From contig JAYQBG010000002.1 of the NCBI GenBank assembly GCA_038137215.1, forward strand, positions 62,001 to 126,000: DNA of 64,000 nucleotides. Direction: 5' to 3'. The notes beneath the pieces were generated by a model. It did no database searches and was not told the origin of the DNA. It saw nothing but the letters and a program-made list of their open reading frames with translations. Source of the stretch: JABJAG01 sp038137215 (GTDB lineage Bacteria; Pseudomonadota; Alphaproteobacteria; UBA6615). Below, piece after piece: positions 26,708 through 36,980 of this stretch; within the stretch, counting starts at the first letter, position 1; each line of letters starts with the position of its first letter. A program made the position numbers and the translations under genes.

Positions 26708-27457
26708 ATGAAACTGCTCGTCCCTGTCAAACGGGTGATCGACTACAACGTGAAGGTCCGCGTGAAATCGGACAACACGGGCGTCGAGACTTCGAATGTC
26801 AAAATGTCCATGAACCCCTTCGACGAAATTGCCGTCGAGGAGGCTGTCCGGATGCAAGAGGCCGGAACGGCTGAAGAAATCGTCGCCGTGTCCCTGGGTG
26901 TCCAGCAATGCCAGGAAACCATCCGGACTGCGCTGGCCATGGGCGCCGATCGCGGAATTCATGTGAAGACCGATGACGAACTGGAACCGCTGGCCGTCGC
27001 CAAGCTGCTAAAGGCCCTGGTGGACAAGGAATCACCGGACCTGGTCATTCTGGGCAAGCAGGCGATCGACGACGATTCCAACCAGACCGGCCAGATGCTC
27101 GCCGCGCTGCTCGACTGGCCTCAGGGCACCTTTGCATCGGGAATTGAACTGGGTGACGGCAAGGCCAAGGTGGTGCGCGAGGTCGATGGCGGGCTCGAGA
27201 CCATCGAGATCAGCACGCCCGCGATTATCACCACCGATCTGCGTCTGAACGAGCCGCGCTATGCGTCGCTGCCGAATATCATGAAGGCGAAGAAGAAGCC
27301 GATCGACGAAGTCTCCCCCAATGAGCTCGGCGTCGACATCACCGCGCGCCTGCAGACCCTGAAGGTCGAGGAGCCGCCCAAGCGCGAAGCCGGCGTGATG
27401 GTCGAATCCGTTGCCGAACTCGTTGACAAGCTGAAGAACGAAGCGAAGGTGATCTGA
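26708..27457 (+). CDS. etfB: electron transfer flavoprotein beta subunit
   Basis: A 249-residue AMP-binding subunit of the heterodimeric electron transfer flavoprotein, which collects electrons from acyl-CoA dehydrogenases. It opens MKLLVPVKRVIDYNVKVRVK and contains KMSMNPFDEIAVEEAVRM and LVILGKQAIDDDSNQTGQML, the AMP-binding and family signatures. The frame is open from 26681, but the ATG at 26708 gives the canonical N-terminus. It overlaps etfA by one base. Confidence 0.96.
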   Translation: MKLLVPVKRVIDYNVKVRVKSDNTGVETSNVKMSMNPFDEIAVEEAVRMQEAGTAEEIVAVSLGVQQCQETIRTALAMGADRGIHVKTDDELEPLAVAKLLKALVDKESPDLVILGKQAIDDDSNQTGQMLAALLDWPQGTFASGIELGDGKAKVVREVDGGLETIEISTPAIITTDLRLNEPRYASLPNIMKAKKKPIDEVSPNELGVDITARLQTLKVEEPPKREAGVMVESVAELVDKLKNEAKVI

Positions 27458-28404
27458 TGTCCGTCCTCGTCATTGCCGAATACGACAACCAGTCCCTCAA
27501 GGCCGCGACCCTGAACACAGTGACCGCCGCACAGCAGCTCTCTGAAAAAGGCGCCGGCGATGTTGTCGTCCTCGTCGCGGGCGCCAATTGCGCCGCCGCC
27601 GGTGACGCCGCCACACAAATCGCAGGCGTGTCCAGGGTGCTGGTGGCCGAAGATGCCGGCCTGGAACACGGACTGGCCGAAAACCTCGCCGCCGTGGTAA
27701 CCGACATCGCAGGTGACTACAGCCACATTCTGGCGCCGGCCACGACCTTCGGGAAAAACTTCATGCCCCGCGTTGCGGCTCTGCTGGATGTGCAGCAGAT
27801 CTCCGAGATCAGTGCCATCGAGGACGTCGACACTTTTGTGCGTCCGATCTATGCGGGCAATGCGATGGCGACCGTGAAGTCATCGGACGCGACCAAGGTC
27901 ATCACCGTACGCGCAACCACCTTTGACGCCGCCGCCCCGGAAGGCGGCAGCGCGGCCACCGAATCCGTCTCGGGCGGTGCCGACAAGGGTGTCTCGACCT
28001 TCATCGAACTCGCCGAATCCGGCGGCGACCGGCCCGAGCTGACCTCGGCCCGGGTGATCATTTCCGGTGGCCGCGGCATGGCCTCAGGCGAAAACTACGC
28101 CCTGATCGAGCCCATCGCCGACAAGCTGGGTGCCGCCATGGGCGCGTCGCGGGCTGCCGTCGATGCGGGTTTCGTGCCGAACGACTGGCAGGTCGGCCAG
28201 ACCGGCAAGGTCGTGGCACCGGAGCTTTACATCGCCGTCGGGATCTCAGGTGCGATCCAGCATCTGGCCGGCATGAAGGATTCGAAGGTCATCGTGGCCA
28301 TCAACAAGGACGAGGAAGCGCCGATCTTCCAGGTCGCCGACTACGGTCTGGTCGCCGACCTGTTCAAGGCCCTGCCCGAGCTCAATGAAGAGCTTGAGAA
28401 GTAG
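27457..28404 (+). CDS. etfA: electron transfer flavoprotein alpha subunit
   Basis: A 315-residue FAD-binding ETF subunit. The C-terminal FAD domain contains VIISGGRGMASGENY, GAAMGASRAAVDAGFVPNDW, QVGQTGKVVAPELYIAVGISG (shortened) and AINKDEEAPIFQVADYG, a near-perfect series of family signatures. With EtfB it would carry electrons from beta-oxidation dehydrogenases (compare the multifunctional enzyme at the left edge and the next gene) to ETF:quinone oxidoreductase, which is not in this window. Confidence 0.96.
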   Translation: MSVLVIAEYDNQSLKAATLNTVTAAQQLSEKGAGDVVVLVAGANCAAAGDAATQIAGVSRVLVAEDAGLEHGLAENLAAVVTDIAGDYSHILAPATTFGKNFMPRVAALLDVQQISEISAIEDVDTFVRPIYAGNAMATVKSSDATKVITVRATTFDAAAPEGGSAATESVSGGADKGVSTFIELAESGGDRPELTSARVIISGGRGMASGENYALIEPIADKLGAAMGASRAAVDAGFVPNDWQVGQTGKVVAPELYIAVGISGAIQHLAGMKDSKVIVAINKDEEAPIFQVADYGLVADLFKALPELNEELEK

Positions 28405-28449
28405 GACCAAACGAAGAACGGCAAACCAAGGATTCAGGGAAAGACAAAT

Positions 28450-29322
<873 letters not shown>

Positions 29323-29368
29323 ACAGCCGCAACTTGTCATGCGCGGACCTGACCCGATCACGGACTGA

Positions 29369-29437
29369 CATCCTCATGCTGAGCCTGTCGAAGTATGGGG
29401 ATGTCGCCCTCGTCCTTCGTCACGCTCAGGATGAGGG
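29369..29437. repeat. palindromic repeat (CATCCTCATGCTGAG family)
   Basis: A short inverted repeat between convergent genes. CATCCTCATGCTGAGCCTG and the complementary half ending CTCAGGATGAGG enclose GAAGTATGGGGATGTCG. The same element appears in opposite orientation inside the composite repeat at 57365-57450. Confidence 0.65.
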
Positions 29438-29455
29438 CTCATTCGGGCATACGCG

Positions 29456-30043
29456 CTAGCTTCCGCTTTTCTCCATCGCGTCCCGGTCGAGGTACCAGTT
29501 CACCAGGGCGAGCGCTTCGGGGGAGTCCCATTCGGCATGGCCGACCAGGCGTCCGACCTCCTTGCCGTCCGGCCCGATCAACAGCGTCGTCGGCAGGGAG
29601 ACGATGCCAAGCGCGCGGGAGAATTTCAGGCGTTCATCGACGAAGTTGTCGGGAAAGTTCACGTCGAGCTTTTTCAGGAACCGTTCGGTCTGCTTAAACC
29701 CGGCGCGGTCCTGACTGACCAGCACCACCTGCGCCCGGTCGTCGGGCAGGGCGGCATCCAGACGTTCAAGCGACGGCAGTTCGCGGATACAGGGCCCGCA
29801 CCATGTCGCCCAGAAGTTGAGGACAATATACTTGCCGCGGAACTGATTGAGCGTGGTCTTGCCGCCGTCCTTCGTCAGAACCGTGACATCGGTGGTTTCG
29901 ACGGGCTGGGGAAAGACCTCGAAATTCTGGACCTGACCTTCGATCGGCGGCCCGGATTCGGCCTGAACCGCCCCTGTTGGGGCCAAAGAAACAGCCATCG
30001 CGGCAATCGCGATGCACAGAAAACCTTTCATCCGGCGTATCAT
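29456..30043 (-). CDS. TlpA-like periplasmic thiol:disulfide oxidoreductase
   Basis: A 195-residue exported thioredoxin-fold protein of the TlpA/ResA type. The N-terminus has a signal peptide (IRRMKGFLCIAIAAMAVSLA ... AVQA), then the strand YIVLNFWATWCGPCIRELPSLE with the WCGPC redox pair, and VSLPTTLLIGPDGKEVGRLVG with the cis-proline. Such proteins reduce specific periplasmic cysteines, for example in cytochrome maturation or copper-site assembly. The start could also be the ATG at 30031. It diverges from argH with 40 bases between, an arrangement often seen in alphaproteobacteria. Confidence 0.9.
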   Translation of the reverse strand: MIRRMKGFLCIAIAAMAVSLAPTGAVQAESGPPIEGQVQNFEVFPQPVETTDVTVLTKDGGKTTLNQFRGKYIVLNFWATWCGPCIRELPSLERLDAALPDDRAQVVLVSQDRAGFKQTERFLKKLDVNFPDNFVDERLKFSRALGIVSLPTTLLIGPDGKEVGRLVGHAEWDSPEALALVNWYLDRDAMEKSGS

Positions 30044-30083
30044 GGCGGTAAACGTCGCTCCCAGAATTGTGAGCCCGAGACAT

Positions 30084-31493
30084 ATGAGCCCAAACGAAAC
30101 ACGCAAGCCCGCCAACGCGCAATGGGGTGGCCGCTTTGCCTCCGGACCGTCCGAGGTGATGGAGCGCATCAATGCGTCCATCGGTTTCGACCAGCGCCTG
30201 TTTGCCCAGGATATCGCCGGGTCGCGGGCGCATGCCCGGATGCTCGTCGCGCGGGGCATCCTTTCATCTGAAGATGGGGAGGCCATCGCCGGGGGTCTAG
30301 ACGCGATTTCGCGTGAGATCGAGAATGGGGAATTTACCTTCTCCGCGGCGCTTGAAGACATCCATATGAATATCGAGGCCCGGTTGCGGGCGCTGATCGG
30401 CGATGCCGCCGGACGGCTGCACACGGCGCGGTCACGCAACGACCAGGTGGCGACCGATTTCCGTCTCTGGGTGCGGGACGAGATCGACGCCATGGACCTT
30501 CAGCTCCAGGCGCTTCAGGACGCCTTGCTGGACAAGGCCGAGGCCCATGCCGATACGATCATGCCGGGCTTCACCCATCTGCAGACCGCCCAGCCGGTGA
30601 CCTTCGGGCATCACCTGCTTGCCTATGTGGAGATGTTCGGGCGGGACCGGGGCCGGTTCGCCGATGCCCGGGCACGGCTGAACGAACTGCCGCTCGGCGC
30701 GGGTGCCCTGGCGGGGACCTCTTTCCCGATCGACCGCCACGCCGTGGCGGAGGATCTGGGCTTCGACCGGCCCGTCGCCAATTCCCTCGATGCGGTTTCG
30801 GACCGGGATTTCGCGCTGGAATTCATGAGCGCCACCTCGATCTGCATGGCGCATATTTCGCGGTTTTCCGAAGAGATCGTCATCTGGTGCAGCGACGGCT
30901 TCCGGTTTGTGGCGCTCAGCGATGCCTATACGACCGGCAGTTCGATGATGCCCCAGAAGCGCAACCCGGATGCCGCCGAGCTGTCGCGCGCCAAGGCCGG
31001 GCGGGTGTTTGGTGACCTGCTGGGCCTGCTCACGGTCATGAAGGGGCTGCCGCTGGCCTATTCCAAGGACATGCAGGAAGACAAGGAGCCGGTCTTCGAC
31101 GCCGCAGATTCGCTGGCGCTTGCGCTCGCCGCAACAACGGGCATGGTGTCGGACATGGAGCCGGTGATCGAGAACATGCGGGCGGCGGCCGGAAAGGGCT
31201 ATTCCACCGCGACCGATCTGGCCGACTGGCTGGTCCAGGTCGCCGATGTGCCTTTCCGCGATGCCCACGGCATTACCGGGGCCGTCGTCAAACATGCCGA
31301 GGACAAGGGTGTCGATCTGGTCGATGTGCCGCTGGACGAGATGCAGGCGATCGATGCACGAATCACCGAAGATGTCTTCAACGTGCTTTCGGTCGAAGCC
31401 TCGGTCGCAAGCCGGACGAGCTTCGGCGGCACCGCGCCCGAGAATGTCCGCGCCGCGGTGGCCGATGCACGCAACCGGTTCATGGGAGACTGA
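30084..31493 (+). CDS. argH: argininosuccinate lyase
   Basis: A 469-residue fumarase/aspartase superfamily lyase that splits argininosuccinate into arginine and fumarate. The family signature GSSMMPQKRNPD is present around residue 287 with the catalytic Ser nearby. HTARSRNDQVATDFRLW and GFTHLQTAQPVTFGHHLLAY, with the active-site His, are also clear. The frame extends to 30012, but the ATG at 30084 gives the normal N-terminus ending in NAQWGGRFASGPSEVM. It is followed by the small lipoprotein gene and lysA. Confidence 0.96.
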   Translation: MSPNETRKPANAQWGGRFASGPSEVMERINASIGFDQRLFAQDIAGSRAHARMLVARGILSSEDGEAIAGGLDAISREIENGEFTFSAALEDIHMNIEARLRALIGDAAGRLHTARSRNDQVATDFRLWVRDEIDAMDLQLQALQDALLDKAEAHADTIMPGFTHLQTAQPVTFGHHLLAYVEMFGRDRGRFADARARLNELPLGAGALAGTSFPIDRHAVAEDLGFDRPVANSLDAVSDRDFALEFMSATSICMAHISRFSEEIVIWCSDGFRFVALSDAYTTGSSMMPQKRNPDAAELSRAKAGRVFGDLLGLLTVMKGLPLAYSKDMQEDKEPVFDAADSLALALAATTGMVSDMEPVIENMRAAAGKGYSTATDLADWLVQVADVPFRDAHGITGAVVKHAEDKGVDLVDVPLDEMQAIDARITEDVFNVLSVEASVASRTSFGGTAPENVRAAVADARNRFMGD

Positions 31494-31496
31494 GCG

Positions 31497-31658
31497 ATGG
31501 CATTTCGATCCGGGGCACTTCGATCCGGGACCCTGACCCGAAGTGTGATTCTGGCCATGTTCGTTACCCTCGGCCTGGCAGCCTGCGGCAAGGAAGGTCC
31601 ACCCGAGCCGCCCGAAGGCGAACCGATCACCTATCCGCGTTCCTATCCCACGCGCTAG
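31497..31658 (+). CDS. LptM-like small lipoprotein
   Basis: A 53-residue lipoprotein precursor too short to be obvious among larger frames. The sequence is a basic N-terminus, a hydrophobic stretch SVILAMFVTLGLAAC and a lipobox LAAC, followed by GKEGPPEPPEGEPITYPRSY. The mature CGKxGPxxPP start resembles LptM (YifL), the small outer-membrane lipoprotein that helps LptD oxidative maturation. Position between argH and lysA is common for this protein in alphaproteobacteria. A GGGAG site lies upstream and the gene starts three bases after the argH stop. Confidence 0.83.
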   Translation: MAFRSGALRSGTLTRSVILAMFVTLGLAACGKEGPPEPPEGEPITYPRSYPTR

Positions 31659-31679
31659 ACCAGCCCGGCGACCTTGACC

Positions 31680-32948
31680 ATGACCCATTTCGAGCACCGC
31701 AACGGCGAACTCTTCGCCGAGGATGTTGCACTGTCGCGGATCGCCGAGGCCGCGGGCACGCCGGTCTATGTCTATTCGGCGGGGGCCCTCACCGAAGCCT
31801 ATCGGCGCTTTGCCGACGCGCTCGACGGGGCCGGGCTTAATGCTCGCATCTGCTACGCCATGAAGGCCAATTCAAACATCGCCGTCATCCGTACCCTTGC
31901 CGATCTCGGTGCCGGGGCCGATGTGGTCTCGGGCGGCGAACTCGAACGGGTGCTGGCGGCCGGCATCGCGGCGCAGGATGTGGTGTTTTCCGGTGTCGGC
32001 AAGACCGAAGCGGAAATGCGCCAGGCGATCACGGCGGGGATCGGCCAGTTCAACATCGAATCCGTGCCCGAACTGGAATTGCTCTCGGTGGTCGCGCGCA
32101 GCATGAACACCGAAGTGGACGTCGCCATCCGGGTCAATCCCGACGTCGATGCGGTGACCCATCACAAGATCACCACGGGCCTGGAAGAGAACAAGTTCGG
32201 CCTCGACATCACCCGGGCGCCGGATCTCTACGCCAAAGCCCGCGATCTGGGCGGGCTGCGCCCGGTTGCCGTGGCGGTCCATATCGGCAGCCAGCTGACC
32301 TCGCTGGACCCGTTCGAGGCTGCGTTCTCGCGGGTGGCGGAACTGGTGCACCAACTGCGCGGAACCGGCTTCGAGATCACCAAGCTCGATCTGGGCGGCG
32401 GTCTGGGGATCGACTATGGCGATGCCACACCCCCGCCGGTCGAGGACTACGCACAGGTGGTGGCGCGCACCGTCGGTGATCTGGGCTGCGAGATCATGTT
32501 CGAGCCGGGACGCTATATTGCGGGGCCGGCCGGCGTTCTGGTCACGCGGGTGATCTATGCCAAGGAGGCCGAGGCGCGCCGCTTTGCCATCGTCGATGCC
32601 GCCATGAACGACCTGATCCGCCCCGCCATGTATGACGCCGTGCACCGCACCGAAACCGTGCGCCAGCGTCCCGAAGGGGCGGAAATCGTGGACTGGGACA
32701 TCGTCGGACCGGTCTGCGAGACCGGCGACACCTTTGCCAAGGGGCTGCATTTGCCCCATCTGGAGGCCGGTGAACTTCTCGTGATGCGCGACGCCGGGGC
32801 CTATGGCGCGGTGATGAGCTCGGTTTACAATAGCCGGGCACTGGTCGCCGAGGTGCTGGTGAAGGGCGATTCGTTTGCCATCGTGCGCGAGCGTCAGGAA
32901 CCCGCCACATTTCTGGGTTACGAAAGCCTCGCCGACTGGCAGACTTGA
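31680..32948 (+). CDS. lysA: diaminopimelate decarboxylase
   Basis: A 422-residue PLP-dependent decarboxylase producing lysine from meso-diaminopimelate. The PLP lysine is in ICYAMKANSNIAVIRTLADL, within YAMKAN. LDLGGGLGIDYGDATPPP is the glycine-rich PLP-phosphate loop, and GPVCETGDTFAKGLHLP provides the substrate-binding Cys/Glu/Asp segment. I prefer the ATG at 31680, though a TTG at 31674 is in frame. It follows the lipoprotein by 21 bases. Confidence 0.96.
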   Translation: MTHFEHRNGELFAEDVALSRIAEAAGTPVYVYSAGALTEAYRRFADALDGAGLNARICYAMKANSNIAVIRTLADLGAGADVVSGGELERVLAAGIAAQDVVFSGVGKTEAEMRQAITAGIGQFNIESVPELELLSVVARSMNTEVDVAIRVNPDVDAVTHHKITTGLEENKFGLDITRAPDLYAKARDLGGLRPVAVAVHIGSQLTSLDPFEAAFSRVAELVHQLRGTGFEITKLDLGGGLGIDYGDATPPPVEDYAQVVARTVGDLGCEIMFEPGRYIAGPAGVLVTRVIYAKEAEARRFAIVDAAMNDLIRPAMYDAVHRTETVRQRPEGAEIVDWDIVGPVCETGDTFAKGLHLPHLEAGELLVMRDAGAYGAVMSSVYNSRALVAEVLVKGDSFAIVRERQEPATFLGYESLADWQT

Positions 32949-32994
32949 GGTTCGGACCGTGATCTGACGCATCGGCAGCGGTCCCAGGCACGGA

Positions 32995-35550
32995 ATGACC
33001 GGACGGCAGGACGCCGGATTGCAGGACGCGATGAACGACGGCACAGGACAGAACGGCGCAACCGATCACACCACGCCGGACCGGCAGGCCCCGGGACGGC
33101 TAGGCCTGCGCCGGATGCTCACGCGACTTTCGCTGTTCTGGGAAACCGCCTGGCCCACGCTCTGGCCGTCGCTGGGCATTGCGGGCGCATTTCTGGCTCT
33201 GGGACTGTTCAACATGCTGCCCGCCCTTCCCGGCTGGCTGCATGCCCTGATCCTGGCGGCCTTTGTCGCTGCCCTGCTGTTCACGATCCGCAACGGGGTA
33301 CGGCAACTTCGCATTCCCAGCGCAGCGACCGCAACGCGCCGCCTGGAAACGGATTCCGGACTGAAGCACCGGCCGCTGGTGACCCTTGAAGACCGCCCGG
33401 CACTGGGCGTGGTGGACCCGCAAACAGAGCGCCTATGGCAACTACATCTGGCCCGCGCCGCCGCCGCCGCACGCAAGATTCATCTGCGCTGGCCCCGCCC
33501 GAACCTTGCCGCGCGCGACCCCTATGCCCTGCGCGGCGCGCTGGTGATTGCGCTCGTCGCCGGGCTGGGATTTGCCGGACCGAACGCAACCGCGCGGCTC
33601 TCCGCCGCCCTGACGCCCGATTTGAGCGCGCTCACCGCGCGCGAAGCGGCGAGCCTGGAACTCTGGATCACGCCGCCCGAGCACACCAATTTGCCGCCCA
33701 TGTTGCTGGCCAGCGCCGATCCCGAAAACCTCTCCGAAGCGGCCTTGCAGACAGAAGGCCCGATTGCGGTTCCCGCCGGCAGCACCCTGCTGGCACAGGT
33801 CAATGCGGGCCGGGGAACCCCCGAATTGGCGCGCGGCGATACGGCAACGGAATTCGCGGAGGTTGCCGACCGGGCCTGGCGACTCGAAACCACTCTCGAC
33901 ACCGAGGGCGTGCAATCTCTGGCGGTCCGGCAGTCGGGCGATACGCTGGGCGCCTGGGAGTTCGACATCATCGGGGACACATCCCCCGAAATCCGTTTCT
34001 CCGAAGCCCCGGCCGCTAACGATACCAATGCTCTTCGGATCGGCTACACCGGCCTGGACGATTACGGCATCACCGAAGTGCGCGCCGAACTGGCCTGGCC
34101 CGGCGACCCGGGCGCGAGCGGCATCACGGCGATCGATCTGGAGCTTCCCCTGCCGCGTCCGGATGCCCGCGAGGGTTCGGCAGCCAGCATCCACGACCTC
34201 ACCGCTCACCCCTGGGCCGGGCTCGAGGTCGATATCCAGCTGACGGCAACCGACGGGATTGGCCAGACCGGTCAAACCGACCGGCTGTCGGTGATTTTGC
34301 CCGAGCGGGTCTTCAACCACCCGGTCGCGCGCGAGATCATTGCCCAGCGGCGCGTCCTGGCGCTGTCCCCCGAAAACCGCCGCGACGTGGCGCGCTCGCT
34401 GCACAATCTCGGTCGTTTCCCGGGCCGTTTCGACAATGACATTGCCGTCTTCCTGGCACTCATGTCGGCGCGGTCCCGCCTGATCTATGCCCCGGAAAGC
34501 GCGGGTGTGGTCGGCGTGCTCTCCCAGCTCTGGGACACGACCCTGCGGCTGGAGGACGGCGCCCTCTCCTTGGCGCAGCGCGATGTTGCCGACTTGCAGG
34601 AACGGTTTCGCGAAGCCATCGAGAACGGCGCCTCGGAAGAGGAAATCAGCGAGATCATGGAAGAGCTGCGCGCCGCGCTCGACCGCTATCTCGAAGCGTT
34701 GGCCCAGAACTTCACCCAGGCGCTTGAGGGCATGGACCTGTCGTCCCTGCCCGAGGCGGGCGAGGATATGGAGCTGCTCGACCGCGAAGCCATCCAGGAC
34801 ATGATGGAACAGCTCGAGCAGATGGCACGACTGGGCGATGCCGAGGGTGTGCAGGAGATGCTGGAGCGAATGCAGCAGATGCTAAAGGCCCTGCAGAACG
34901 CACCCAACACGATGCAGCAGCAGCAGGCTTCCCCGGCGCAGCAGTTCCTGCGTCAGCTGCAGGAGGTCCTGCGGAACCAGCAGGCGCTGCACGACGAGAC
35001 CTTCCAGCGTTCCCAGCGTGGCCAGGAGATGACCCCCGAGGAATCGCAGGAGGCCCGCGAGGCACAGAATGAAATCCGCCGCCAGCTGGGTGAGCTGATG
35101 CGTCAGCTGGGCGAGATGACCAACGAAATTCCCGAAAATCTCGGCGATGCAGAGACTGCCATGAACGAGGCCGAGCGCGCCCTGGGCGAGGGCGATCTGC
35201 AATCCGCCCTCAACGATCAGGCTCGCGCCATGGATGAACTGCGCCGCGGCGGCCAGCAGATGGCGCTGCAGATGATGCGCCAGCGCGGTCAGAGCCAGGG
35301 AAACGGACAGGGACCGGCCGAAGGCCTTTTCCAGCCGGGCGAAGAGGGGTTCGATCCTCTGGGCCGGCCCATTCAGCCGGATGACCGGAACAACGGGGAT
35401 GCCCACAGCGCCGGCCAGAACCCCATCGGAGACGGCGAACAGGCTTTGCGTGCACTCAGAATTCAGGACGAAATTCGTCAGCGGTTGCGCGACCAGGGTC
35501 GCCCGGAAGCCGAAATCGACTACCTGCTGCGGCTGTTACGGCGCTTCTAG
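32995..35550 (+). CDS. TIGR02302 family membrane protein
   Basis: An 851-residue alphaproteobacterial protein of TIGR02302 (related to DUF4175). The N-terminus has two close transmembrane helices (around residues 50-100) and a third near 180 (ALVIALVAGLGFAG). A long exported middle part follows with Ig-like strands (GDTSPEIRFSEAP, LRIGYTGLDDYGITEVRAEL). The last third is rich in Gln, Met, Glu and Leu (for example EGVQEMLERMQQMLKALQN and QQQQASPAQQFLRQLQEVL), consistent with long coiled coils. The gene consistently follows lysA in this group of bacteria. Function is unknown; an envelope structural role is an inference. Confidence 0.88.
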   Translation: MTGRQDAGLQDAMNDGTGQNGATDHTTPDRQAPGRLGLRRMLTRLSLFWETAWPTLWPSLGIAGAFLALGLFNMLPALPGWLHALILAAFVAALLFTIRNGVRQLRIPSAATATRRLETDSGLKHRPLVTLEDRPALGVVDPQTERLWQLHLARAAAAARKIHLRWPRPNLAARDPYALRGALVIALVAGLGFAGPNATARLSAALTPDLSALTAREAASLELWITPPEHTNLPPMLLASADPENLSEAALQTEGPIAVPAGSTLLAQVNAGRGTPELARGDTATEFAEVADRAWRLETTLDTEGVQSLAVRQSGDTLGAWEFDIIGDTSPEIRFSEAPAANDTNALRIGYTGLDDYGITEVRAELAWPGDPGASGITAIDLELPLPRPDAREGSAASIHDLTAHPWAGLEVDIQLTATDGIGQTGQTDRLSVILPERVFNHPVAREIIAQRRVLALSPENRRDVARSLHNLGRFPGRFDNDIAVFLALMSARSRLIYAPESAGVVGVLSQLWDTTLRLEDGALSLAQRDVADLQERFREAIENGASEEEISEIMEELRAALDRYLEALAQNFTQALEGMDLSSLPEAGEDMELLDREAIQDMMEQLEQMARLGDAEGVQEMLERMQQMLKALQNAPNTMQQQQASPAQQFLRQLQEVLRNQQALHDETFQRSQRGQEMTPEESQEAREAQNEIRRQLGELMRQLGEMTNEIPENLGDAETAMNEAERALGEGDLQSALNDQARAMDELRRGGQQMALQMMRQRGQSQGNGQGPAEGLFQPGEEGFDPLGRPIQPDDRNNGDAHSAGQNPIGDGEQALRALRIQDEIRQRLRDQGRPEAEIDYLLRLLRRF

Positions 35551-35557
35551 CCCCGCA

Positions 35558-35938
35558 CTAGTGGAGGCGTTGCGCGCGCTCCGAAAGGGCGCCTTCGGCC
35601 GCATCGCAAATCTGCTTCAGACTGAACGGCTTGGGCACGACCTCGTGGATGAGTTCATCGAGATTGTGGGCGCGCTGACGTTCGGCGGCAAAGCCGGTCA
35701 TCATCAAGATGGCGGTCTGCGGATAATCCTTCGAAACCTTAAGCGCGAGGGCAATTCCGTCCATGCCCGGCATCACGATGTCGGTGACCAGAAGGTCAAA
35801 CGCATCCTGGCTGTCGAGCAGGTCCAGCGCGTCCAGTCCGTCATGTGCCGTCACCACCTCGTGACCACCATGCGCAAGCGCACGCCGGACAAACTCCCGG
35901 ACAGCGGTGTCGTCTTCTGCAATCAGTACGCGTGCCAT
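35558..35938 (-). CDS. cpdR: CpdR-like single-domain response regulator
   Basis: A 126-residue stand-alone receiver domain. It begins MARVLIAEDDTAVREFVRRAL, with the acidic pair EDD, the phosphorylated Asp in LLVTDIVMPGMDGI, Thr in ILMMTGFAA and Lys in VVPKPFSLKQI. This pattern and the length match CpdR, which controls ClpXP-dependent proteolysis in the alphaproteobacterial cell cycle. Caulobacter CpdR ends with a degradation-prone Ala-Ala tail; this one ends RAQRLH instead. I chose the ATG at 35938; the frame extends further to 36007. It converges with the TIGR02302 gene. Confidence 0.85.
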   Translation of the reverse strand: MARVLIAEDDTAVREFVRRALAHGGHEVVTAHDGLDALDLLDSQDAFDLLVTDIVMPGMDGIALALKVSKDYPQTAILMMTGFAAERQRAHNLDELIHEVVPKPFSLKQICDAAEGALSERAQRLH

Positions 35939-36060
35939 AGTCTCTACTCTCTCCCCCGTTTCGAGCTGCCCCATTCGCGGTCGGCCAAAAGGACCACCGC
36001 GGCACAATCGTCGCTCGCGCCAGGCAGGCTCTGCTTGCGCAGAGGGAGTGACAATTTTCG

Positions 36061-36720
36061 TTAACGATTATCGCCGGAATTGGTAAACGAAATACTAACG
36101 TTGGCCGCTCCCTCAGGCACGTTGTCGGTCTGGGTGGTGAACGCCACTGTTTCTCCGGGGCCCAACCGGCGCACATCGGAGGTGAAGTCCCAGGATTTCA
36201 GGGTGACCTGCGAGGCATCGGAAATCACAACCTCCAGCCCGGGTACATCGCGGACCCCATCACTGATATTGATGATCTCGCCCCGCAGCGACAGCACACC
36301 ATCTTCGGTTTTGGGGTCGAAATCGATCCGCAGTCCTTCACCGGGTAGTGGGAACGCTGCGATTCCCACGGCTGCATAAACCGCCTCCATCTGCGGAACG
36401 GCCCGGGCGATATGGGCGCGACCGAACCAGAGTGCGGCCAGGATTGCGGCCAGCAAAACCACCGAAACCATCCAGCCGGTCCGCGCGCTGCGGGCCTTTT
36501 GTACCTGTCGGATGGCGGGCAGGTTGCGCACCGGAATGGTGGATTGTTCCCCGGGCTCAAGCGGCGTGACCGGCTCAGCCTGATCCTCCGGGTCGGGGAC
36601 CGGCGTGGGTTCAAACCAGACATGCCCGCACTTCCCGCACTTCACCCGGCGTCCGTCCGGACCGAGCTTCTCGGCTTCCACCGCAAAGCGTGCGCTGCAA
36701 TCAGGGCAGGTGAGAATCAT
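36061..36720 (-). CDS. zinc-ribbon (MJ0042) and DUF3426 protein
   Basis: A 219-residue protein with an N-terminal zinc ribbon, MILTCPDCSARFAVEAEKLG ... VKCGKCGHVWFEP, whose two CxxC pairs bind zinc. A Pro/Glu-rich linker leads to one transmembrane helix (GWMVSVVLLAAILAALWFG, residues about 92-110), then a DUF3426 domain outside the membrane containing LRGEIINISDGVRDVPGLEV and the ending GAANVSISFTNSG. This build is conserved in alphaproteobacteria next to ftsE. It diverges from ftsE. The role is not known. Confidence 0.87.
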   Translation of the reverse strand: MILTCPDCSARFAVEAEKLGPDGRRVKCGKCGHVWFEPTPVPDPEDQAEPVTPLEPGEQSTIPVRNLPAIRQVQKARSARTGWMVSVVLLAAILAALWFGRAHIARAVPQMEAVYAAVGIAAFPLPGEGLRIDFDPKTEDGVLSLRGEIINISDGVRDVPGLEVVISDASQVTLKSWDFTSDVRRLGPGETVAFTTQTDNVPEGAANVSISFTNSGDNR

Positions 36721-36980
36721 TTTCGAACCAGTTCACGAAGGTGAAGAAAATCAGGTGACCGACTATAGCCCATTCACTGTCCCCAACCCGAGCAGGGTTT
36801 ATAGGAGGCTTGGCAAATCGGTGGCAAGCCAGCCCGTGTGCCGTCTGACCGCCCGGCCAGGGCGCCGCGCCAGGCCGACTTTACGCATTATATCCGCCAT
36901 GCCAACGTTGTCAGGACTCGCCGCCGAGTCGCATACAGAGGGTGATCTGTTCCACCTGAACCAAATCGGAGTCGAACCTT

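Noticed and set aside
35939..36060. CtrA-type binding site upstream of the CpdR-like gene
   Set aside because: A TTAAC half-site is present on the minus strand, but the second TTAA half is lost, so the match is too weak to report.
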